Below are positions 8,290 to 16,424 of a stretch of DNA of 64,000 nucleotides, piece by piece; the stretch's first letter is position 1, and each line of letters starts with the position of its first letter. Location: positions 434,001 to 498,000 of the forward strand of contig NZ_JAUSXQ010000001.1 in the NCBI RefSeq assembly GCF_030816115.1, read 5' to 3'. The stretch comes from Chryseobacterium sp. W4I1 (lineage in GTDB: Bacteria > Bacteroidota > Bacteroidia > Flavobacteriales > Weeksellaceae). Both the position numbers and the translations under genes were made by a program. A model generated the notes under the pieces. The model had not been told where the DNA came from. It saw only the letters and a list, made by a program, of their open reading frames with translations, and ran no database searches.

Positions 8290-8693
8290 CAAAAGACAGA
8301 AGTAAAGTGTTTCTCTTTATAGATAATGATCCGCATCCTATTGCAGAGCTGGAAACTCCTATTGTTTTCGATCTGGATACCCAAAAGCTTCCTGATGGTG
8401 ACCATGTTCTGAAAATCGTCAGCCGGTCTCCATCAGGAAAAGAGGGAATCAAAAAAATAAATTTTACCATTTCCAACGGTCCTGCTATTAAAATTGAAGG
8501 TCTTAAAAATAAAGACGTCGTAGATGGGACATTATCATTAATGATTAATGCTTATGATAAAGGAAACCAGAAAAGTTTCCTCATCACCGGTAGCGAGACC
8601 CCGCAAACGATACCTTTCTGGATATGGGTTATTATTATTCTGTTTGCAGGATGGGCTGCTTATTATGAAATAACGAGCTCAGCGGTGCAATAG
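8286..8693 (+). CDS. tail-anchored Ig-like protein of the oxidase operon
   Basis: 135 aa with no signal peptide. Residues 1-100 are beta-rich and resemble an Ig-like/Big-type fold (LPDGDHVLKIVSRSPSG); a single C-terminal helix (about 108-128) would anchor it. The ATG overlaps the previous stop (ATGA-type, 4 bp), so it belongs to the oxidase operon. It could be an assembly or accessory subunit; I do not recognise a named family. Confidence 0.65.
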   Translation: MTKDRSKVFLFIDNDPHPIAELETPIVFDLDTQKLPDGDHVLKIVSRSPSGKEGIKKINFTISNGPAIKIEGLKNKDVVDGTLSLMINAYDKGNQKSFLITGSETPQTIPFWIWVIIILFAGWAAYYEITSSAVQ

Positions 8694-8750
8694 AAGTCAG
8701 TTACCCTAAAGACTGACATTCAACGAAACAAAATATATAAATTAAAAATT

Positions 8751-9341
8751 ATGGTTATTAATGAAAAATTTTTGCTTTCAGCAGGTGCTGAAGTAAAAGA
8801 ATATAATTCCGGTGATATTATTTTTCATGACGGAGCAACTCCTCATTATTATTATCAGATTATCAAGGGTAAAGTAAAATCAATAATTATAATAAAGAAG
8901 GAAAAGAACTTATCCAGAAAATAATTACAGAAGGAGAAAGTATAGGTGAGTCTCTCCTGTTCATTGGTAAACCATATCCTATGGATGCTGTTGCTTTGGA
9001 GCCCTGTTCAATTATAAAATTATGCCGGAATAACTTTTTCAGTATGCTCAATGTATATCCTCAGTTGTATCTTGATCTCTGCAAAGAATTATCAGATTGC
9101 CTTTATTATCAGTATATCATGCTTCAACTCATCACAGAATCCTTCAGAGAGGATAATGGGTGTATTGGATTATCTTAAAGCCTCAAAAAAGGATCAGGCT
9201 CCATTTTCTTTTAAAATACCATTTACCAGACAACAGCTGGCAAGCCTTACGGGGCTGTGTGTTGAAACAGCCATCAGGGTTATTAAAGATATGGAAAGGA
9301 AAAAAGTAGTGATGATTAAGGATAGGAAAATTTATTTTTAG
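8751..9341 (+). pseudogene. Crp/Fnr family regulator, broken by two frameshifts
   Basis: Starts ATG 8751 (MVINEKFLLSAGAEVKEY, near-identical in layout to paralog 9948-10544). At about 8880 one base is missing (the frame should read V-K-L-N-N-Y-N-K-E-G) and at 9143-9144 one extra T is present before SERIMGVLDYL. With both indels corrected the whole 198-aa family protein is recovered, including the HTH TRQQLASLTGLCVETAIRVI. As it stands, only a ~43-residue head and two fragments could be made. It follows the oxidase operon by 57 bp and may have been its last gene. Sequencing error is possible but would need two independent events. Confidence 0.8.
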
Positions 9342-9450
9342 GATGCCCGCTTTAAGCAGGTTCCGGAAAAGTATGCTGTCAAAAGGAAAATGAGACAGAA
9401 GTGAAGCATACGTATTAATGATTGTTAATTTTATGCTAAAAGGGAATTAT

Positions 9451-9499
9451 ATGATCTGTATCATACTTTAATTAATATCTTTTATTTAATTTTATTATT
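9451..9499 (+). promoter_or_regulatory. Crp/Fnr-box promoter before a decayed gene
   Basis: The perfect palindrome ATGAT-CTGT-ATCAT (9451-9464) is 29.5 bp ahead of TAATTTTA (9487-9494), one mismatch from TAnnTTTG. The leader ends with ATACACACCAAAAATAA just before ATG 9562, echoing the leader at 4890-4915. Confidence 0.5.
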
Positions 9500-9561
9500 A
9501 ATTATTTATCATAATTAATTTATTTTAAAGAATATTTCAAATACACACCAAAAATAATATT

Positions 9562-9778
9562 ATGAAACCTATTACATTATTCCCATATTATGCAGATGTT
9601 TTTGTCGTCACAGGTAGATATTTATCTCATTGTCGGCCTAGAAAAGATATCATATTCCGAGAATTCTCAGACGTTGCAGATTCACACCTAAACCGGGATC
9701 TCCGGAGCAGCACTTTATGCCATTGCAGCTGAAGTTACTGATGTAATTTTAACAGCAGATTATCTTCCGACAAAGTAA
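9562..9778 (+). pseudogene. decayed small gene downstream of a Crp/Fnr-type promoter
   Basis: An ATG at 9562 in a good leader opens a frame that soon becomes implausible. A second frame reads coherent protein (VDIYLIVGLEKISYSENSQ, then after an in-frame stop ISGAALYAIAAEVTDVILT and a natural stop at 9778). Together these suggest a small gene with at least one frameshift and one nonsense mutation. I cannot name the family. Confidence 0.4.
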
Positions 9779-9947
9779 TGAATTCGTAATTGCGAATTTA
9801 AAAATGCTGTAAAATCATATTTCAACCACACCAATTTAATAAAATGCTGATAGCGGATGATCCCTGATGAAGCATTTTATACATTTTATCAAACTAATAA
9901 ATTTTTACTAAGAGAATGTTTAAAATTTATTAACAGTAAAAAAAATT

Positions 9948-10544
9948 ATGGTTATTAACGAAGAAATTTTAAGCTCAGCTGGCGCTGGGTTAAAAAAATA
10001 CAACCCTGAAGAAACTATTTTTCACGAAGGAGATACCCCATTATATTATTATCAAATAGTAAATGGTGAAGTCAAACTGAATAATTGTAACGCAGAAGGA
10101 AAAGAATTTATACAGAATATTTTAGTTGACGGACAAAGTTTTGGAGAGTCATTGCTATTTGGTGATAAACTATATCCAATGAATGCTGTTGCTATTTCTC
10201 CGTGCACTATTCTTAAATTATGTAAAGAAGATTTCTTAAGCATGATGAAAGAGCATCCTCACCTGTTTTTTGATTTTTGTAAGGTGCTGGCAGACCGACT
10301 TTACTATAAGTACATTATGCTTCAGAAAAATTCTCTGGAAAGTCCTGAGGAAAGGCTTATTGGCGTCATGGATTATCTGAAAAGCTCTCAAAAAAAACAA
10401 TGTATATTCTCTTTCCAGATACCCCTTACCAGGCAGCAACTGGCCAGCCTTACAGGAATTCGTGTAGAAACTGCGATTAAAACCATTAAACGTATGGAGA
10501 AACAAAAAATTGTGAAAATCATTAACAGAAAAATTTTATACTAA
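9948..10544 (+). CDS. Crp/Fnr family transcriptional regulator (paralog 5)
   Basis: 198 aa with an effector barrel (ETIFHEGDTPLYYYQIVNG) and HTH TRQQLASLTGIRVETAIKTI. It is the closest relative of the broken copy at 8751, both starting MVINE. The RVETAIKT recognition helix keeps the Glu of the FNR/CRP family (E-T-x-x-R) but has Lys where the others have Arg, so its operator preference may differ slightly. No cysteine cluster. No local-type palindrome is seen at the shared spacing upstream. Confidence 0.9.
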   Translation: MVINEEILSSAGAGLKKYNPEETIFHEGDTPLYYYQIVNGEVKLNNCNAEGKEFIQNILVDGQSFGESLLFGDKLYPMNAVAISPCTILKLCKEDFLSMMKEHPHLFFDFCKVLADRLYYKYIMLQKNSLESPEERLIGVMDYLKSSQKKQCIFSFQIPLTRQQLASLTGIRVETAIKTIKRMEKQKIVKIINRKILY

Positions 10545-10555
10545 TAGGTGTCAAT

Positions 10556-10604
10556 ATGATGCCAGTCATAAAAGACCGGATGATCCTGTTGTAAATTTGG
10601 CCTA
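10556..10604 (+). promoter_or_regulatory. Crp/Fnr-box class II promoter of the KGG-protein gene
   Basis: ATGAT-GCCA-GTCAT (10556-10569) is centred 29.5 bp before TAAATTTG (10592-10599). The predicted start near 10604 leaves a 159-nt leader to the ATG at 10763. It links the stress block to the regulator cluster. Confidence 0.55.
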
Positions 10605-10762
10605 ACAATCTGATTAAAGATCTACAGTCTTCCTTTTATGGAAGTTACATAAGCTGTTCAGCTTAATGAAAATTATCACCAAAAAACCAAACCATTGCTT
10701 TTCTGATACTAGTTAAGATTGGCAATACATCACTTATATATTAATTTTTAAAACATTTAGTT

Positions 10763-11533
10763 ATGAACACTAGAAATTCAAGCAATCGTAGCTCAAGAAG
10801 TAATTCTTCAAACAGTGAAAGATCTACTTTAGAAGAAGTTTATCAATTAGGTTATGACCATGGTTATAACGATGCATCTGAAGATGAAGATTATGACGAT
10901 GATTTCTCTGATTATGAGGATTATTATGATGACTATGATAATAGTTATGATGATGACGATGAAGACTATGATGATGATGAAGATTATGATGACGAAGACT
11001 ACGATGATGATGAAGACTATGATGACGACGACGATAATAGGGGAAGAAACTCTGGTGGCAGAGGAGGTTCCCGTGGTGGTAACCAGCAAAGAGACAGTCA
11101 GGGAAGATTCACTTCAGGAGGAAGAGGAGGATCCAGATCCGGTTCAGGATCTAGGTCTGGTTCAGGCTCCAGATCTGGCTCATCAGGAAGAGGAAGGTCT
11201 TCTTCAGGTTCCGGAAATGGAACTTCGAGAAGAGGTTTTGCTTCCATGAGTAAGGCAGAACGTACGAGGATTGCCCGTATGGGAGGTGAAGCTTCTCACG
11301 GTGGCGGAAGATCTTCCAACTCAAATTCAGGAAGATCAGGCTCCAATAGCGGATCAAGAGGCTCAGGCTCAAGATCCGGAAATAACGGTAATTCAGGTTC
11401 AGGCCGTGGCTCCAGCTCAGGAAATGGAACTTCAAGAAGAGGTTTTGCATCAATGAGTAAAGCAGAGCGTACCAGAATTGCCCGTATGGGAGGCCAGGCC
11501 TCTCATGGTGGCGGAAGACGTAATAATTCATAA
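10763..11533 (+). CDS. acidic, low-complexity protein with two KGG-type stress motifs
   Basis: 256 aa in three parts. Residues 1-40 are S/N-rich with a short ordered-looking segment (LEEVYQLGYDHGYNDA). Residues about 35-92 are almost purely D/E/Y. The rest is S/G/R-rich and holds two copies of RRGFASMSKAERTRIARMGG followed by ASHGGGR, which resemble the KGG/YciG stress motif of general-stress proteins. The clustered acidic and basic halves suggest a disordered protein that could bind nucleic acid or self-associate. A Crp/Fnr-type promoter lies upstream and a terminator (11542-11578) downstream. Function inferred only as stress-related. Confidence 0.75.
   Translation: MNTRNSSNRSSRSNSSNSERSTLEEVYQLGYDHGYNDASEDEDYDDDFSDYEDYYDDYDNSYDDDDEDYDDDEDYDDEDYDDDEDYDDDDDNRGRNSGGRGGSRGGNQQRDSQGRFTSGGRGGSRSGSGSRSGSGSRSGSSGRGRSSSGSGNGTSRRGFASMSKAERTRIARMGGEASHGGGRSSNSNSGRSGSNSGSRGSGSRSGNNGNSGSGRGSSSGNGTSRRGFASMSKAERTRIARMGGQASHGGGRRNNS
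10880..11040 (+). repeat. GAT/GAC/GAA/TAT codon repeat tract
   Basis: Imperfect trinucleotide-type repeats within the KGG-protein gene encode the D/E/Y run. Changes in copy number would stay in frame and vary the length of the acidic segment. Confidence 0.7.
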
Positions 11534-11541
11534 TTTTTTCA

Positions 11542-11578
11542 GATTACCTCTTTATACTTTTTAAAGAGGTAATCTTTT
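11542..11578 (+). terminator. intrinsic terminator after the KGG-protein gene
   Basis: GATTACCTCTTTA pairs with TAAAGAGGTAATC, followed by TTTT. Confidence 0.75.
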
Positions 11579-11605
11579 AACTCAATTCAAACACCACATC
11601 ATATC

Positions 11606-12223
11606 ATGGCAACAAAAACAACAGAAAATAGCAACACAACTGCATCTGCTTCAGCTTCTGGAGCTGCATCAACAGCAGATAAAAAAATGAAAGCAGATAA
11701 TGCTTCGGTAAACAAAGGAGAAATGGAAAACTCTTCCCTGCATAAATTTTTTGTAAGTGCTCTTAAAGACATTTATTTCGCTGAAAATGCCATTATAGAG
11801 GCTTTGGAGAAAATGCAGCAAGCAGCAACAACGGAAGAGCTCAAAGATGCTTTTGAGGACCATCAGCTTCAGACCAAAAAACACGTGAGCCGCCTTGAGA
11901 AAGTATTCAGACTGATCGATGAGGAACCTGAGAAAAAGGAATGTGAAGCTATAAAAGGAATTATAAAAGAAGGAGAAGAAATTATAAAATCTACCGAGGA
12001 AGGATCTATGACCAGAGATGCAGCCTTGATTATTGCTGCACAGAAAGTGGAGCATTATGAAATTGCCACCTATGGAGGCCTTGCCCAGCTGGCTATTACC
12101 ATGGGGCATGATAAAGCTGCAGATCTGCTTGAAAAAACACTTCAGGAAGAAGAAGATACAGATTATAATCTTACCGAAATTGCAGAAACATTTATCAATT
12201 TTGATGCAGAACAGGAAGATTAG
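11606..12223 (+). CDS. DUF892 (YciE/YciF-type) ferritin-like protein
   Basis: 205 aa. About 40 low-complexity residues (T/A/S, then K-rich) precede a four-helix ferritin-like DUF892 domain: SLHKFFVSALKDIYFAENAI, then metal-ligand-like E/H positions (EDHQLQTKKHVSRLEKVF; QKVEHYEIATYGGL; EEEDTDYNLTEIA). YciE/YciF proteins are general-stress proteins of unclear chemistry, often encoded beside KGG/YciG proteins, exactly as here. A separate transcription unit, since terminators lie on both sides. Confidence 0.9.
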   Translation: MATKTTENSNTTASASASGAASTADKKMKADNASVNKGEMENSSLHKFFVSALKDIYFAENAIIEALEKMQQAATTEELKDAFEDHQLQTKKHVSRLEKVFRLIDEEPEKKECEAIKGIIKEGEEIIKSTEEGSMTRDAALIIAAQKVEHYEIATYGGLAQLAITMGHDKAADLLEKTLQEEEDTDYNLTEIAETFINFDAEQED

Positions 12224-12239
12224 ATTCCATTAATTCATC

Positions 12240-12279
12240 ATGCCATATAGACCGCCATGGTGGTCTATATGGCATCTTT
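12240..12279 (+). terminator. intrinsic terminator after the DUF892 gene
   Basis: ATGCCATATAGACC pairs perfectly with GGTCTATATGGCAT over an 8-nt loop; a short T-run follows. Confidence 0.7.
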
Positions 12280-12295
12280 AACCATGAAGTAAGAT

Positions 12296-12598
12296 ATGAA
12301 TCAACAGGAATTTATAAAAGTACTGCGGTCCGGACATTTCAGCAAGATTGAGAATAAAGGAGAGTGGATTGAAGAGGAAGCTTTAATTTATGCCAAGGAA
12401 ATTAAAATAAACATCTTTTTATTGTTTATTTTCTTAAACACTCCGAAATCGGAAAATATCCAGGCTTTAATTGCTGAATTCGATGATTTCAGCAGTATCG
12501 GAAAAGGTGAACCGTTGCGGACTATGTTTTACCTGCAGATGAATGAAAATAAAGATTTCCATTGCCTTGAGAAACTCATAGGAACCTCCAAACGTTAA
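12296..12598 (+). CDS. hypothetical protein (100 aa)
   Basis: A small soluble protein beginning MNQQEFIKVLRSGHFSKIE with a central hydrophobic stretch (INIFLLFIFLNTP) that reads more like a buried helix or strand than a membrane anchor. No family recognised. It lies between the DUF892 gene's terminator and the SDR gene, so it may form its own short transcript. Confidence 0.6.
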   Translation: MNQQEFIKVLRSGHFSKIENKGEWIEEEALIYAKEIKINIFLLFIFLNTPKSENIQALIAEFDDFSSIGKGEPLRTMFYLQMNENKDFHCLEKLIGTSKR

Positions 12599-12922
12599 TT
12601 TATTTTACAGAGAAATTCACAGTTCATTAGTGCTTATACTCTGCTACGATAAATTACAGTCATCATAAAATTTACGATTGAGATGTAGAATATGCGATCC
12701 TGTAACAGAAAAATAGATCTGTTCCGCAATCTGAATAAACGTTAGTAACGGCTCTTCCTCCAGGACCTAATGATACTGACTTTTAATGCTCTGATGAATG
12801 GTAAGGATAAAATAATTCCAGATTCAAAAATAAACTTACTGTAGCCATAATCAATCTGTCAACGGACGATATGGCCACCCACAGGATGGGAGAAATACAA
12901 AAACAATAACTGAAAGTAATTG
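12599..12922. other. 324-bp gap without a recognisable gene
   Basis: No open frame of interest, tRNA, strong hairpin or Crp/Fnr-type palindrome is seen. The base composition is similar to coding DNA around it, so it may contain a decayed gene, but no family can be read. Confidence 0.3.
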
Positions 12923-13675
12923 ATGAGAAGGCTGCAATTAAAGAATAAATATGTTTTAATCACTGGTGCAGACAGTGGTATCGGTAAAGCTGTAGCGCTG
13001 CTTTTTGCTGAAGAAGGAGCCCATATTGCTATTATTTATCACCATGAAGATCAGGATGCGGAAAAAACGAAAAATGAAATATTGGCGTTGGGCAGAAAGT
13101 GCATTATTTTCCCGGGAGATATTAATGATTATGAATTCTGTGAAGATATAGTTAAAAAAGTCATTGCCAAATTCGGAAAAATAGATGTTCTGGTGAATAA
13201 TGCCGGCGTACAGTTTCCCTCCGATAACATTGAAAGGCTGGAAGAAAAAAATATCAGGAAAACATTTGATTCCAATATTATCGGGATGATTTTGCTGACA
13301 AAAGTTGTTTTTCCATACCTGAAGAAGGGCGCAAGCATCATTAATACAACCTCTGCAGTCGCCTATCTGGGGCATGAAGAGCTTTTAGATTATTCGGCAA
13401 CCAAAGGAGCAATCGTTTCTTTTACCAGATCTCTGGCCCTTCAGGCAAAACCGAAAGGTATCCGTGTCAACGCTGTGGCTCCGGGACCTGTAGCAACACC
13501 CCTTACTGAAAAAACTTTTGGAGAAAAAGAAGAAGATATGAGCAAACCTCCTTTTGAAAGAAATGCCAGCCCGGAAGAAATAGCTGACAGCTTTTTGTTT
13601 CTGGCGGGCAGCGGATCTGCTCAGATAACAGGACAGGTTCTTCATCCAAACGGAGGACTCATAGTCAATGGATAA
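12923..13675 (+). CDS. SDR family oxidoreductase
   Basis: 250 aa. NAD(P)-binding TGADSGIGKA near the N-terminus, D-I-N for the adenine pocket, NNAG at about 92-95, and the catalytic Tyr/Lys in LDYSATKGA, then the PG motif (VAPGPVATPL). The ending HPNGGLIVNG is typical of glucose-dehydrogenase-like SDRs. I take the ATG at 12923 rather than the TTG immediately before it. Substrate unknown. It is similar in type to the second SDR at 18430-19431, and both belong to a stress block. Confidence 0.9.
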   Translation: MRRLQLKNKYVLITGADSGIGKAVALLFAEEGAHIAIIYHHEDQDAEKTKNEILALGRKCIIFPGDINDYEFCEDIVKKVIAKFGKIDVLVNNAGVQFPSDNIERLEEKNIRKTFDSNIIGMILLTKVVFPYLKKGASIINTTSAVAYLGHEELLDYSATKGAIVSFTRSLALQAKPKGIRVNAVAPGPVATPLTEKTFGEKEEDMSKPPFERNASPEEIADSFLFLAGSGSAQITGQVLHPNGGLIVNG

Positions 13676-13701
13676 TAAATATAACATTATTAAGAAATAG
13701 T

Positions 13702-13818
13702 ATGAAAACAATTATTTTATTAGCAATATGCACAGTGAGTCTTACGGCCTGCCGTTGTGATTTACCTGATGATGAAGACCCAAAGAAAAGCGAAACGAAA
13801 ACAGTGAGTGATACCTAA
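13702..13818 (+). CDS. very small lipoprotein (38 aa)
   Basis: MKTIILLAICTVSLTACRCD has a clean signal peptide with lipobox LTAC (Cys17), followed by about 20 polar, charged residues. It lies 26 bp after the SDR gene and 12 bp before the FAD/Rieske gene, so it is probably co-transcribed with both. Function unknown. Confidence 0.6.
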   Translation: MKTIILLAICTVSLTACRCDLPDDEDPKKSETKTVSDT

Positions 13819-13830
13819 AAATCAAATAAT

Positions 13831-15342
13831 ATGAACAGGGATGGAGCCAGAAAAAGCATATGGCAGGAAGAGATCAAAAAGTTTTCTCCAGGCCAGACCC
13901 TGGAAGAATGGTATGATGTTGCCATCGTTGGGGCTGGTATTACAGGCATGTCTACTGCGGTAAGACTGCAGAAAGAGGGACAGAAGTGTATTGTTCTTGA
14001 AGCTTCCAATATAGGCTTTGGAACAACCGGGGGAACAACCGCTCACTTGAATGATTTCTTTGATACAACCTATGCCCAGGCGATTAAGGATTTTGGCCTG
14101 CATAACGCCAAGCTCCTGAAATATGTAGGAATAGAAGCAAAAAATATCATTCGCAACAACATCCGCGAATTTAATATTTCCTGTGATTTTCAAAGTAAGC
14201 CGGGCTATTTGTTTGCTTTAGATGATGAACAGGAAAAAAGACTGGATGCTATTCTCAAAGGAGCCTTTCAGGTAGGACATCCGATGGTGCAAACCGCTGA
14301 TACTCCTTTCCCTTTTGCCTTTAAAAAAGCTGCTGTTATTCCTGATCAGGCACAATTTCATCCCATAAAATATATCAGAAGTCTCGCAGAAGCCTTTATT
14401 CGCCTTGGTGGTGTTCTGGTGGAAGACTGTTTATGTGAGAGCCATGATGAGAATGGAGACTTTGTCGTATTACAATCTACAATAGGAAACATTACTGCAA
14501 AGTCTGTTATTTATGCTACCCATATTCCACCAGGTATTAATATGCTTCATTTTATGAATGCTCCGTACCGCAGTTATGCTATTGCTTTCAGGCTGAAGGG
14601 TGATTATCATCCCAAAGAGCTGGGCTATGACCTTGCTGAGCCTTATCACTATTACAGAACACAGCAGATAAATGGTGAAGACCTGCTGATTGCCGGAGGT
14701 GAAGACCACAAAACAGGGCATGCCGATGATACCGGTGAATGTTTTTCAAGACTGGAGAATTACGTAAGAGAACATTTTGACGTTGATACAGCAGTTTATA
14801 GTTGGTCCAGCCAATACTACGAGCCTGTGGATGGTCTTCCTTATATCGGAGTATTGCCCGGCAGTAAAGGAAAAGTATATACCGCAACAGGATTTCGCGG
14901 GAATGGGATGATCTTCGGGACGATTACATCGCAAATTCTTGGCGATTTAATTTTAAAAGGTTCCAATAAGTATAAGGACCTTTTCAATCCTGAAAGAATA
15001 AGGCCAATAACAGGTTTTGCCAATTTTGTAAAAGAGCAGACCGCTGTAGTTTTAGATTTTGTGAAGGATAAAGTATTTGCAGAAAAAGTGAATTCGCTGG
15101 CCGAACTTTCTGAAGGAGAAGCAAAAGTGGCGAAGTATGAAGGAGAGTCTTATGCCGTATATAAAGAAAAAGGAGGGAAATTACATCTTCTTAAAAGTAC
15201 ATGTCCGCATGCAAAATGTGAAGTCCGCTGGAACAGTGCAGAAATAAGCTGGGACTGCCCGTGTCATGGATCAAGATTTAATGTGAACGGTAAAATGCTT
15301 ACCGGTCCTACAGTCAAAAATCTTCAGAGGATCGAGCTGTAA
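13831..15342 (+). CDS. FAD-dependent oxidoreductase with C-terminal Rieske domain
   Basis: 503 aa. The DAO-type FAD domain starts with VAIVGAGITGMSTAVRL (about 30) and covers most of the chain; GFRGNGMIFG (about 355) is the C-terminal FAD contact. The last ~85 residues form a Rieske [2Fe-2S] domain with CPHAKC and CPCHGS ligand motifs. Such fusions are known as stress- or sporulation-linked oxidoreductases in other bacteria; the substrate is not established. The ATG at 13831 follows the small lipoprotein gene closely. Probably cytoplasmic, as no signal peptide is seen. Confidence 0.9.
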   Translation: MNRDGARKSIWQEEIKKFSPGQTLEEWYDVAIVGAGITGMSTAVRLQKEGQKCIVLEASNIGFGTTGGTTAHLNDFFDTTYAQAIKDFGLHNAKLLKYVGIEAKNIIRNNIREFNISCDFQSKPGYLFALDDEQEKRLDAILKGAFQVGHPMVQTADTPFPFAFKKAAVIPDQAQFHPIKYIRSLAEAFIRLGGVLVEDCLCESHDENGDFVVLQSTIGNITAKSVIYATHIPPGINMLHFMNAPYRSYAIAFRLKGDYHPKELGYDLAEPYHYYRTQQINGEDLLIAGGEDHKTGHADDTGECFSRLENYVREHFDVDTAVYSWSSQYYEPVDGLPYIGVLPGSKGKVYTATGFRGNGMIFGTITSQILGDLILKGSNKYKDLFNPERIRPITGFANFVKEQTAVVLDFVKDKVFAEKVNSLAELSEGEAKVAKYEGESYAVYKEKGGKLHLLKSTCPHAKCEVRWNSAEISWDCPCHGSRFNVNGKMLTGPTVKNLQRIEL

Positions 15343-15391
15343 AAATCTTAGAGCTAAAGCCAGTGAATACGGCAATGACAACCCAAAGAAT

Positions 15392-15760
15392 ATGAAAAAA
15401 AAGCATATCATACCTTTTCTGCAGGGACTGTATTTTATAATAACAGGGATCTGGCCGCTTGTTCATATTGAAAGTTTTCTGTACATAACCGGTTATAAAA
15501 CTGATATATGGCTTGTGAAAACCGTAGGTATATTGATTTTACCATATAGTATCTTGTGTTTTTATGCAATATTTAATACTAAAAGAAATACTGCAATTGC
15601 TACAGTTAATATCATGTGCTGTTTGGGATTGGCAGGGGTAGATCTCTATTATTACCTCAAAAATGTCATCAGTTGGGTTTATCTGATTGATTTTGCTTTG
15701 GAAATGATATTTTCTATATACTGGTTTTTTTACCTGCCGTATTTTAAAAGATCCATGTAA
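15392..15760 (+). CDS. small four-helix membrane protein
   Basis: 122 aa with about four hydrophobic segments (around 8-25, 40-60, 65-82, 95-115) and a basic N-terminus. No motif is recognised. It follows the FAD/Rieske gene by 49 bp, consistent with the same operon. Confidence 0.7.
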   Translation: MKKKHIIPFLQGLYFIITGIWPLVHIESFLYITGYKTDIWLVKTVGILILPYSILCFYAIFNTKRNTAIATVNIMCCLGLAGVDLYYYLKNVISWVYLIDFALEMIFSIYWFFYLPYFKRSM

Positions 15761-15793
15761 GTTTTTGATGCAATTCTAACAATACCAGAAAAC

Positions 15794-16408
15794 ATGAAAA
15801 TCAAAGAAATTCCAGGAATTCCACAGCAGAGAAAAGGTGGTTTTCATAATACAGAAAGTATAAAGAAATTTGATGATTCTGAAATGGCTGTTCAGGAGTT
15901 TATCATACTTAAAAACAGGCTCTATTCAGTAAATGAATGGAAAGATTTTTGCGGGGAAGGCTTCGCAGGTTTTAAGCTTTATGATTCATCAGGGAACCAT
16001 GTCGACCGTATTCCGGTGAAAGGGGATTTTATAAGGATTGACATTCCGGGGCCGGGCACGCTGGAGGCCGGTTTTGACTGGGTTAAAATTACAGATATCA
16101 GTGATCGGCATACAAAAGAAGATGAATTTGAAAATATATCGATTATCTGCAGTCCTTCAAAAGAACCGGGTAATTCCAGTAAGAATAAGTATACCGCCCA
16201 TTTTTATTCCTCCGGTGCCACTTCAACTTTCATGATTTCGAGAGGAAATACTTATATCAAAGCTGCAGTTTATGGAAGGAACGAAACAGCTAATCTGGAT
16301 GCTAATTTTTTGGACTCCATAAGAAATCTGGTGATTGCTCTGGGAGGAATGATAGGGATTTCCAAAATTCAGTGGAAGAGACTTACCGATGCTCTGTTAG
16401 ATTTTTAA
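15794..16408 (+). CDS. hypothetical protein (204 aa)
   Basis: A soluble protein with no signal peptide or membrane helix. The middle is beta-rich (RIPVKGDFIRIDIPGPG, DWVKITDIS), and the C-terminus has a helical segment ending KIQWKRLTDALLDF. I do not recognise the family. It is packed between a membrane-protein gene and an iron-permease-family gene (16-bp gap), so it is likely in the same operon. Confidence 0.65.
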   Translation: MKIKEIPGIPQQRKGGFHNTESIKKFDDSEMAVQEFIILKNRLYSVNEWKDFCGEGFAGFKLYDSSGNHVDRIPVKGDFIRIDIPGPGTLEAGFDWVKITDISDRHTKEDEFENISIICSPSKEPGNSSKNKYTAHFYSSGATSTFMISRGNTYIKAAVYGRNETANLDANFLDSIRNLVIALGGMIGISKIQWKRLTDALLDF

Positions 16409-16424
16409 AAGTAAAAGTGTTCTT

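Noticed and set aside
10847..11249. Open frames on both strands over the D/E-rich region of the KGG protein
   Set aside because: They are hydrophobic or methionine-rich low-complexity shadows created by GAT/GAC repeats; the frame 10763-11533 has the motif-bearing tail and leader.
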